DNA of 64,000 bases from Litoditis marina (lineage: Eukaryota > Nematoda > Chromadorea > Rhabditida > Rhabditidae), in NCBI GenBank assembly GCA_964036275.1, contig OZ038433.1:20816485-20880484 (forward strand). The letters run 5' to 3'. Shown here piece by piece: positions 11,001-23,000 of this stretch. How positions within the stretch are numbered: position 1 is the stretch's first letter; each line of letters starts with the position of its first letter. A program made the translations under genes and the position numbers. The notes under the pieces are model-generated. The model was not told where the DNA came from and did no database searches. It saw only the letters and a list, made by a program, of their open reading frames with translations.

Positions 11001-14000
11001 TTTCTATGAGGACAGCGTGTTTAGTACTCATAGAGAATAGCAATTGAAATTATCAATAAGAGACACTCATATGGAAAATTCGTATTGAAATTTTCCATTA
11101 TGAATAATTTCAATTGAAATTTTTCATAATCAGAATAATTATTCACAAATGTAGTTTCACCTTTAACTATGAATAATTTCAATACGGAATATTCATAGTT
11201 TATATTAGCGAAGTATGTGAACAAAATATTCCGTGAAAGGATTCGAACCTGCGCCCTCAGTTTTGTAGTCCGACTCACTAGCTCGTATTGAAATTTTCCA
11301 TTATGAATAATTTCAATTGAAATTTTCCATTATGAATAATTTCAATTGAAATTTTTCATAATCAGAATAATTATTCACAAATGTAGTTTCACCTTTAACT
11401 ATGAATAATTTCAATACGGAATATTCATAGTTTATATTAGCGAAGTATGTGAACAAAATATTCCGTGAAGGGATTCAAACCTGCGACCTCAGTTTTGTAG
11501 TCCGACTCACTAGCCGCTGCGCTATTGTGACACATTTCTTTGGAGAGATATGAAGCTTCATTAACCGGTCAATGCGGCAGCAATTCCCGGTATAACTATG
11601 CGCAGTTGTCTGCCCTGATTTGTGCTCTCGTGGCGCAGTGGTAGAGTGCTCACTTAATAACCACAAGGTCGCAGGTTCGATTCCGGTGGTTACAAGTTTT
11701 GCTGCGATCCACTGATTACCATAGAAAATTTCAATTGGAATTCTCTATTATGGATATTTCCTATTGAAAATATCTATACTAAAAATTTCAATTGAAAATC
11801 TCTATGGTTCGAACAATGAATATTTCATATTGAAATTCTCTATATATTTCCATATTTGGCCCGATGGCGTAAAATCTGCCAATATTGTTAGAATGGGGTT
11901 CAATCTCACAGAAAATCGCGTAAAACATGAGAAACCCGATTTTTCTATTTACTTCACAGAAAAAGCTGTAAATCTTTGAAAAAAGCCAGATTTTGTGAAA
12001 AGTTTGAAATTGGTCGTCTTATATGATGAGTTGCTCACAGCTCACTATGGGGTATCTAGATTTACGATTACTCTCAATATGTTTTTGGCTTTTGCATTTA
12101 AGTTGCATTTCAGAGAGAATTTCGCGTTTTTAGGAGCTGCAAAAATCAGCGAATAATCGAAAAGCTCTGTTGAACACCATATTGGAAAGGAACAAAATGG
12201 GTTTGATATATTGAAAATTTGAGTTTAGCACTTTCCTTTTGCAGATATTTCCTCTTCTGTGCTGGGAAATACAGCGCCAGTCCTCTCCGAAAATTTATCA
12301 AGCGTCCGAAACAAACATATTTCCGTTTACTGAACAAGGGACGGTGAAGTTCAGTTGAAATGTTCAGCCGCTTTTGAAAGGTTCTCGTATAATATTGTGG
12401 GCTCGGAAATGTTTTGACTCAACCAAAGTTGCGGCAATGAGGGCGAAGATTCAAAAAACTTTTTACTAATCGGAAGACTGAGTACAAACTAGATTCAACA
12501 AGCCATCAGGGGTTTTGTTGGTAGTAATTGTAAACAAAGACAATGTGAAACTTGGGTGGTGCAGAACTGATTGTGCGTGTGAATTCGTGAGTATTTGCCC
12601 GCCAAATTTGACAGAAGAAATATCAATTAAGCTTTGAGATGTTTGAAATTAGACGAGGTACTACTTGTTCTAAGCACATGTGGTTGGAAATTAGATGACC
12701 TCTTCAATAACCAGTAGCCTCCTAACTACACAACCTGGAGCTAAATGCTATTGTCTAAACAAAAGTATCCATACATTGATAGCGTACGTGTACTAGAATG
12801 ATAAAAAGTTACTATACAGCTTTGTAACACGTGTTCTTAGCAATCAGTGAAAACGCTTTGTTTATTAAACCCAACTTTGCGGTATGTTTGGAGTGACTTT
12901 CGCTAATTTTCCTCACCAGACCATTATATCCATTAGAAAACGAAAATTCCATCACGAGCCCCTATTCAAATTCTGAGACAAACAAGTAAAAACGACATAA
13001 TAATTGAATGTTCTTAGATACCGTAGTTAAAAATTTGAATTACTGTATTCGCGCGCTCCAATTTTTCTGAATGAAGGCGCAAACTCGGTGTGTCGTATTT
13101 TGTACACGCACATACTAGTTCAAAATTCACGTAATCAACGCATAACTATCTCAAGGTTCGCTCAATAAATTGAAATAGGCGCAGCTCAATAGGATCCACG
13201 CATACTGCTCGGCGACAATGCGGGCACACAGCATCAAAAGTAACATACTGTACGTGTCCGCCAAGGTTTGGGCATACCCTACATTTTTAAATTTCAATCA
13301 AACTCACAATTAGCCATACTGGAATACCGACACTCCACTGCACCATGAGCACAATACTGAAGAACTTGGCTCCCAAACTTCCGCCTGCTTTCTGAAGAAA
13401 AAAAACCCTAATGTAGTGGTGGCGGTTTATCGGGTTTATTCTATAAGTAACCGATTTTTTCGGTAACATTACCGGTTTTTGCTAACCCCTTTTCCAGGTT
13501 ACCAGCAGGTAACCGGCTAGTTAGCTGAACGAAAAACAGGTTACATGTTTTTCTGAGGCATAATGTGGTTCGAAAAAGGTAACCAAAACCGGTCAGATTA
13601 TCAAAAAACCCGGTTAGATATTTAATTGGTTGGTTTCTCGTTGGTTTCATAACGAAATATAATTACGTTTAACTGCAAAAATATAAGGCATCAAAGGTAG
13701 TTGTAGTTATAGTTTTTCAAAGTCTATAGTGGCAGTCTGGGAATGTAGTAATACGTCATTACTGGCAATGTTTAGAAATGTTCACCCATCCTCGACCTTT
13801 GGTTTTTGGGTGAGAGATAAAATTTTCACTTCCGGTGGGGGGGGGGGGTGGGGTGCGAGGTGGGAATAGCAATACAACTTCAGAAATGGTGAAGAAAAGG
13901 TACGCAAACACGTATTGTATACAATCTCCGTAGTTGCTGCAAACAACAAACTACTAACTTTGTTGTTGTTCCGAAAAACAAAATACAAACTACAAACTAC

Positions 14001-17000
14001 AAACCGTGGAGTGGAGCATGCTGGTGATGTTGGTAAACAGTCTCCTGGGTCCGTAGAACACTGATATTACCATCAGATTAGAACCGACAATCACCAGAGA
14101 CAGGACCGGGGCTACCAGTTTGTCCAAACCAATCACGTACTCTAGTCCGAACTGGAAAACATAGTGTCATTCACAGGTTTGTCTACGTCTACAGTATGAC
14201 GCTAGAGTGTATGTACAAGGTTCACACCGATCACGTACCAGTCCGAAATGAATTGCATGGGGAGAATCATCATAGTTGTAGTTTGAATCGTAGTTTGAAC
14301 TCAACCTTATTCATGGTTCCGTGAAGGTCTACAGAATGAACTTCTGAGTTTTAGACAATATTTTTCCACGTGACATTGTAGAAATCATATGTTTGATGTG
14401 AACATAAATCTCCCAATATTATGAACGAGCATAGAAAAATAACAAATTCAGTAAACAAATAAACAAACAAACCCGGCTAACAAGACCGAGCATTTGCACT
14501 GCGGCCATCAGAATAGTGCAGGTAATGATCAATCTCCGACCCAAGACATCTCCGAACGTAGGGAACTTGTCGATTATAGCAGAAGCAATGATCTCCAGTC
14601 CGACCACCTGAATTGGGAAACAATAAAGGAGACGCTAATAGTTAACAAGTATCTAATGGGACAATCCCATGAGGTATATTTTCGGTCGTTTCCTTCTACA
14701 CATTCGAAGTTTCCAAGGATTTCAAAGTTTCTGATGCAAACTCAGTTTTGGCACATTTTCATATTTTTTGGCACATTTTTCATATCAGTTGCAATAACTG
14801 TTAACTTCTTCAATTAATTATACTTCTTTCTGATGATGTTACTGGGTTTGAATTACCGCCGGCACTCTCAGAATAATTTGAGAACGAAGAGATGCTAATT
14901 GAACACGCGTCGCCGGAGTATTTTGTGCCTACAGCTTCAGGCATCGAGGTCGAAAAAGTACAACAAGTAAGCTCCATTTAGGTCTTTATAAGGGTCCCTA
15001 TAGGGATCCGTGTATAAGTGACAATAAATATTATAAAATTCCACCTTATTTAAGGTAATTCTACTATACTATTGGAATGCAATACCTTATTTACCACCAT
15101 TCCGACCAGATTGGAGAGTGCGAGAGAGAAGATACAGAATCCCTCAAACGGTCCAAATAGACGGAGAGACAGTGTAAGTACCGGCAAATCAATCATTTTG
15201 TTCCTAACGAAGTATAGGTAAGACCTTTCGCGGTCGTGCAGCGCTTGCGCTGTAATAATAGGATTGAACCGAAGTTAATCGGGATAGTTTTGTTTTCTGA
15301 AAATTAAATATGTGTTCGGCATACTGTAGGCTACTGATTTGGGATTGAAAAAAAATAGAATAGGTAGAATCTCACGGAACCTTGCAGCACTTCAAAAACA
15401 GAATAGAATAGAACATGACTCCCTACCCTACACTACAAATTGGCACTTGAATTGGCTGAATTGGGATAAAGTTGAGGGTAGAAAGAATCTTTTGAATCTA
15501 GGAAGTCACGTGGTGAATTGTGAACAGAAACTTATTGCCGTAACTTAGCTGTAGTTTCGATACACGCCACAATTTGCGCATTTTAACATGAAAACGACGG
15601 AATAAAACAACTAGCACATCGGTACAGTGTTACATTAGTTTGCTGTTAGGCTTCTTTCATACTTTTTGCAGTTGCAGCTAGATGCAGCGTAAATCTTGTC
15701 GAAACTACGCGTGTTGATTTTTACGCCAATGCAGTCGACTGCAACTGCAGAAATACGCTGCAGTTGTGTTGGTCATACTTTTTTAAGCCAGCTGCAGCGT
15801 TTTTTTACGCTGAATTGAGCGTAATTTAATCTATTTTCACTATTTAAGGCGTGCCATAATTAAAATCCAATATGTAGTAGCAGTTGACTAGGAGTTTATT
15901 AGTCTAAAAATAAAAAATCCTGTTGGCACCGGGCGCTGGCGCCAAATTTGATAAAATATCAGTTGTCGTCAATGAAATTGTGGTGAATTCTATATGTAAC
16001 CGGGTTTTTTGGTTACCGTTTTCCCGGTTACTTCGATAACTAACCGGTCGGAAACCGAAAATGAAAAACCGGTTACCTGTTTTTCCAACGCAAAATCTCG
16101 TTTTCACCGTTTGTTTGTACGGTAACCGGATTTTAGTTTCAGGTTACCTACCGGTTACTTGTGAGGTAACCTGAAAAAATGGTTACCAAAAACCGGTTAG
16201 GTTACCTAAAAAAAGGTTAGGTTACCTAAAAACTTGGTTAGTTGTAGAATTGGCCTAAAATTGTTTCAAGTTGAGATGTTGAATACTCCAATTTGAAATA
16301 TAGATTCACTATTTCCGAATTGAATTTTTGGATTATCTTGAATTGCGTTAGAAATTACGCTGGGTTGTTCATACTTTTACGCTGCGTAAAATTGCAGCTG
16401 CATCTGACTGCAGCGGCAATTTGCAGCAACTGCAACATGTTGCAAAGCGACTGCAATTGCAGCCAGATGCAGCGTAACAAAGTATGAACGTAGCCTTAAG
16501 CACACACAGTATTCTATACTATCTACTGATAGAATTTCCAACAATAGCTACGATATCATTTTCCGCGAGAATTACTAGATATGAGATGAAAGCCTAGACA
16601 TTTCGAAACAGAAATATAAAACTGACCAAGTTTCGTCCATAGTTGCATATTGCCTCCAGCGAGCCACATGGTCAACGAGTCAATGCTCATCAGACTCATG
16701 AACCCGTAGGTGATCGAGAGAAACGAGATCAGACCAACAATCATCATACAGTCCCTAGAACGAGTACATTTTGTTGTAGTTTGATCTCGATGCAAATTAC
16801 ACATTTACCAGTTTCACCCAAAATTGAAAAACAACTACGACTACAAACACAGCGGGATAGAACCACAATAACCACATATTCCCTTTTATTTTTCATCTCT
16901 AACTAAGTAGTTAGAATTAAGTGTACAGTTCGAGATCAGTTGGACGGCATCAGGTTCCTGAAAATCTGAAGGACGTTAAACAGAAAATAACTTTCCACAA

Positions 17001-20000
17001 CCAAAGGTTCACTTCTCAACACTAACTGATATATTGTTTGTGATACAAACGTAGACAAAATCTGTGAGCCTTGTATGAAAAAAGGTGATGTACGCTATCC
17101 ACAATGTTTGATAGAATCAACAACTGACATTATGATATTGTTGTTGAAATGTTGCTGAGAGCCGAGATATACCAAACCTCCTTGACCGAGCTTTAGAGAA
17201 CGTAGGACCTGTAATAACAGTTTTTTTCGTTCCCTATTACCAAACTTTCAACTAGCTTGGATGTTGGACGTATAACCAAGTGATCCTGGAAAACTAATTG
17301 CGTGAGTGTCAGTTATATGAAAGCTAGGACTTGTCAAAAGATGTTTTTTTGAAACCACCCAAGTTCAACATGGTTTATCAGCTTATCAGCTTCATTGAAC
17401 ACCTTTTCTGAAGTGGTTGAAACTTAGACGGGCCTCTATTTTCGTTGGGTTCAACATGTGCTTTATGAAAAAGCTCCTCAAAAGTGTCATAAAACCAAAC
17501 AGTAAACGAATGAATCATGGAAAAAACAAACATCCGCACAAACAATAATTGTCCATGTTAAGTAATTAAGTAATAAGTAATTGTTGGTGAACTGCAAATC
17601 GTACCAGAAAGAAGGCCTCCATCCAGATAGTCGGTTGCCTGGCCACTTCGGCGAAACTCTGGACCGACGTGACGGCGTTCAGGTGCGGTACTGCAGGTGG
17701 AGCAAAGAATTGAGAGGTGATCGTCAGAATGGAAATTCCGCCAATCGTCAGAAATACGGTGCCCATCGCTAACTGGAATTCGAGAACTATTAGAAACATT
17801 TCGTTCGTTCATTTGATCTAACTGATTCAATTATATTAAGGTTGAAGTGGGGTCATGCAAATGAACGTAAAAATAATACCTTAAATGTTTTTTTTTTAAA
17901 TTTTAACGTCTACTCCTACCGTATGCACTTGAAACTTTGAACGCTAGTTAACTGTAGTTCATAGTTTTATTCAGTCTTCAACAGACCATCACAGTAGTAA
18001 TAAGTGGTTAGTAGGATATACATGATGCAAATGTCGTGGAAATGTACGCTAAGCGAGATACGCAGGATGGGAAGAAGAAAGCGGGATGTCACAGAACACG
18101 TACTATACGTGGCATATGACCTTTGCTTTTCAATGCGTGCGCGGTCGTTCGTCTTTGTTGTTGGCAAATTCGAGACCATAATTCTTGAAATTCAAATAAT
18201 CGAAAACTAGAAAATTCCAAAACTCGAAAACTCGAAAACTTGAACTCGATTAACAACCCTATTTACTGACCTTGATGATATTTTCTCTGCTCGCCTGAGA
18301 TGCGAAATAAACACAGGCCCAAGACAATCCCATGGCAATGTAGAACTCCCCCGTGGGATAAATCAGTGTCTTCAGTTCCTTGAAGTCAATGTTCCAGTAT
18401 CTGCACAAAAACAATAAAATGAATTTTAAAAAATATACTAGTAAACTTAAATGAACAAATAAAATTAATATAAACTGAATGAATAAAACCAAGCGGGAAA
18501 AGTATTTTTTTTTCATAATTGCAGTGAACACGCTTTTCCTAAAAATAGCTTTCAGCGTGCCAGGAAAGTGTGTATTGTTATTGTGACATAGAAATCAAGA
18601 GAATTCAAGGGCAGCAAGCTGTCTTTTATTATTATTTGTTTTGTCCAATCAAGATACCTTTACTTCATTTATCCTTGACACCTCTCAAAAGCAACATCTG
18701 TTGAGCGCTTTTTACCACCAACAATGATGCATTTTGTTCGCTCACAGTTATAAATAAGTAAACTGCGAACTTCAAATGAAGAATGAAGAATGAAGAAAGT
18801 GGTGAATTCGGTGTCTCTGATGCAGAATGTGGTTCTAGTTTGTACGGTAACCGTTTTTCAGTTTTAGGTTACCTACCGGATACCTGTAAGTAATCTGAAA
18901 AAGTGGTACCGAAAACCCGTTAGATTACCGAAAAACCCAGTTAGATATAGAGTTGGCCAAAGCAGGTATAGTCATAGCGAAATACAAACTCACAGAAACT
19001 GTCCCAGACTTTCAGTGTCAAAGAAGCTGTCAAAGGAGGGTTCTTTATTCTTCGCATACAGCCCGTCATTGATGTGCACTGCTCTCATACGAGTACTGTA
19101 GCAGGTGCCGCCATAATATCTGAAAGATGGTATTATTTTTTTCATTAGACCGTGGACGACTGGATTTGTGATGGCCAAAGCAGCGTGGCAGTTTGAAATT
19201 GATACCCGCCATACAGGATAAAACAACAAACACAACTAGATAAGGCTTACTTCAACCTAGGCCTATACATTATATCGTGCTGTGTTTGTAGTTTTATCTT
19301 GTTGATTCTCGCCGAAATATGAATTACTGCGTGTTTCGAGACCAAACTACAACGTTGAAACAGAAAACTACGAAATATGAAATACGGCGTGTTTTAAGAG
19401 CCAACCACAACGTTGGTCACTGAGTCTTTTTGAGTATTCATGGACTACAGGGACCGCCAAACCATGGTTGACGCTAAAGAAGTTCTAGACAGCCTTTGCA
19501 TCTGCGTACTTGTAACTTAAAGAAACCGTTCCCCTATAATCTGAGTTTCACAAAAAGTTTAAAAAGCTCAAAGAAGTTTCTCAATGTCTTCCCATAGACC
19601 ATGAGAAAAATTTCTGATTGAAAAATTGTAAAACTTGCATAACATCAAGCAATGCAAAAGAGGACAAATATTTTTATTCTTCTATAGGCTATTTTGAGCA
19701 TACCCCGTACGCAATCCCCCTATCGGTGTCATTACGTTAGCCGATTTTCTAAGAAAACGAAGCAAGATAGAGATATAAAAGTATATATTTTTGATAATGG
19801 TTTTTCATTTGCCAAAAGGTCAGATTGTTAACTCATACGTCAAAATTAGAGCGGGACGGATTCTTTAACTCTCTCATATGCTAAAAAAAACACACAATCG
19901 CTAGTTATGTGTTGCATCGTGATGGTTTGCTGTCACTTCGTTGTTGAAATAAAGAAACTGGCGGTTAACATATGTCTAAGGGGGGTCGAAAATTGGAAAA

Positions 20001-23000
20001 TGTACTTTTAATTTTTATAAAGATTTGTTTACAGATAGCACAGTTTGGAATAATTGGTCCATTCGTACCGAATGGTCAGACGTTCACGAGGTCAGAGAGA
20101 TCGTACCGAATGGTCAGACGTTCACGAGGTCAGAGAGATACAGGTCAGAGAGACGCATATTCTATACCACTCTGCGTATCTGCGACCTTCATACTCTCTC
20201 GCTTTTTCTGGAGGATTAAAAAAAACCCCGTTAAAAAATAACTTACTGGTATTCTCCGTCGTATACATTCGGACTGAGACCAGTACGTAGGTTGAGGTCA
20301 CGGCAATTGTGAGTCGTCTGGTGACAGCCTGCAAGAGTTGTATTTTGATCTTCTCGAATGGATGTATTTTTGTTGGTTCTCGCGTGATATTTCCAATAAC
20401 CTCTACTATTTTATTATGAAAACACGTACAACATTTGTACTCACCGTGATGATTATGGGACTGTTAGAGATGTACGTGAAGCTCGTGAATTGTTAGTCGA
20501 GCCATGGTCACGTAAAGCCTTAGGGAAAAGTCAAAAAATTCAATGTGCTATAAAATAAATGTTTCCAAATGTTTTTCACGTTCCACGTGACTTTTCTGCT
20601 TACACGTGAAACACGTGCACCTACCGTCATCATTATTGGGACTGTTACAGTGATGCCATGGCAGTTGGGTTTCGAATAGATTGGAAGTCGCGAGAAGAAT
20701 TGTCATGAAGAAGTTGACCAGCATTTGATCACTCAACATCACCCAGAAATGGAACATCAATGAGGCTATACCGATTCCTGGGGAAAAGTGACCAAGTGTT
20801 TTGCAGTTTTATATCGAGTTTTATATCGACTATTTACAGATTTTAACTGAAAAGCAACGGGAGCGAACTACAATCACCATGAGGTCTTGCTTTAAAAGAG
20901 ACCGGAACACAACCCTAAATGTCTAGAAGCTGCTGTATCCTACTTCTAATTATACGCGTTGTGTGTCGTGCAACATTGTCATGTGAATATCACGTGGACT
21001 GATCAAACTAATGTACGAGTTATTTATGCTCTCCGATCTCAATAAAGTTAGAAGCCGCCCGAAACAAAAATTTGCCCAAGTTGTGTTCCGGTCTCCTTTA
21101 ACACGAACTACTTTACAAGCGTCGTTCAAAACAACTTGATGCACAAGGCCACGCTGTATAAACAGTAATTCACTGTTTTGTAACGACGCTTGTTCTGAGA
21201 ACTCCAACTACAAGACCAAACTACACTCAATTTGATGATATTAAAATTTGATCAGTTTGATGATATTATATCAATTTGATGATATTTGATATTGTTCACC
21301 TGCAAAGGCGGGTGCGATTCTATCAAACACCGTGAACACTCCGCTGGAAGTGTATTGGCCGAGTGCGAATTCCATATAGAGGAGAGGAACGCCAACGACC
21401 ATCATCACCAGACCAAACACAATGCAGAAATAAGCTGGAATCGGAAATTTTCATGGATTTGGACTGGGGGACCATTGACTTTTTAATTGTAGTTTGACCG
21501 CACTGGTGAAAATTCGATTCATCAGCTACAATACAAAAGTTTGAGGTGGGGGTAGAAAATACACATTTCCGATATTAAACTCCTTTCCTCCACTCATTGA
21601 AGTTCTACCCACACAGAAAGAAAGCGAGAGTTAGAGAGAGAGAGAGAGAGAAAGAGTGAGCGATGAGAGCGAGAGAACAATTCTACCTCCAAATCTATCC
21701 AAATTGGCCGAGAACCCCACAAAAGTGTCGTAACTGTAGAGGTAGGCCAAGATGACAAAAAAGGATCCATATTTCGAATTCCACAGCGGGTGTCGAAAGC
21801 CGATTCGGGCTAGTTTTCCCATAGTTATCTGAATGTATAGTTAGTAGTCTGATCATACTGTGTCTGGGACATTCGTTTGATTATTCGATCCAAATCGGCG
21901 ACCAATGCAAAAGTGCATGTTTGATACAACGCAGGTTATGATAGAGGCTGATAATTCAATTTATAAGTTGCAGTACAAAAGTTCAAGGGTGAGGGGTAAA
22001 AAGTAAACATTTCCGGTATTGAAGTTCAGCCCCCCCCCCCCTCGTTAAAGTTTGTACCCCACCATTAATTGACTACCCACCGCCGACCCAGGTGCATAGT
22101 AAATGTCGAAGTTGAATTTTGACCCCCCCCCCCTCTCCTAGATTTTCAGGTTTTAGCTTGGGTGGGGGTGGAAGTGCTACGGGGGGACCCAACTGCAGTG
22201 GGGGGCGATACTTCATTTTTCTCAATTGATCACTATTGCGTGTAAACAGAGAATATTCGGTCATTCACTGTTTGCAAAAAAACTACTTAGCAAAAGTGTT
22301 TTCCGGCCAAAAGCCAGGGAAATGTGACCCGGAATCCTCTTGCACACGGCATCTCAAGAACAAACTTACATTTCTCTCGTATTCCTCATTTTCGGCCGTT
22401 TCCAGTACTTCAACGTCTTCCGAATGTGTTGATTCATCACTCGCGTCCGAATTTTCCTTCGATGGGGGAGCAATTTGCAGCTGAAAACGATGATTGCTTG
22501 AATTGTGAATCGAAAAGGTGAATTGAAAGTAGACATATGCAGAAAGAACTTTTCTACCAATTCATCGCTCATGAAGGATTGAAATAACGAACGCGTGACC
22601 CTATGAGTGGTGCGTGGCGCCTTAACCACTACACCATTCCAACCCCAAAGTAGGCCAGTTTTTAATAAGTAACGGAATAAACGTAATTGAAATCATCACT
22701 TATCACATTTCAATGTAAATTTCTTAAGGGAATATGGGGACGGGATTCTGTACCAAATCATAATTGCCCAATCATACCTTCGTCTATGCATACCAGGACC
22801 AGACAGTGTGCGTCTCTACCCATGTGCACTCTTTCGCTCACGTGTATCTAACATGTCTATGAATTTTCTCAGACAATCGAGGAATTGTGCAGAACTGGAT
22901 GATTGTGAGAACGTGAATCGTGCACTCGAGAAATGAAAGAATAATTTGCCCAACGCGTGAACATGAACGGACAACGTTAAAAAAGTGCACATGAACAAGT

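Noticed and set aside
11622..11696. Functional tRNA gene
   Set aside because: The acceptor stem does not pair and the anticodon stem has only about three pairs, so it was listed as a tRNA-derived repeat.
16923..16968. Candidate SLC6 exon after TTTTCAG at about 16968
   Set aside because: It has no family resemblance and no frame-compatible donor. Exon 10 (17208-17129) joins directly to 16754.
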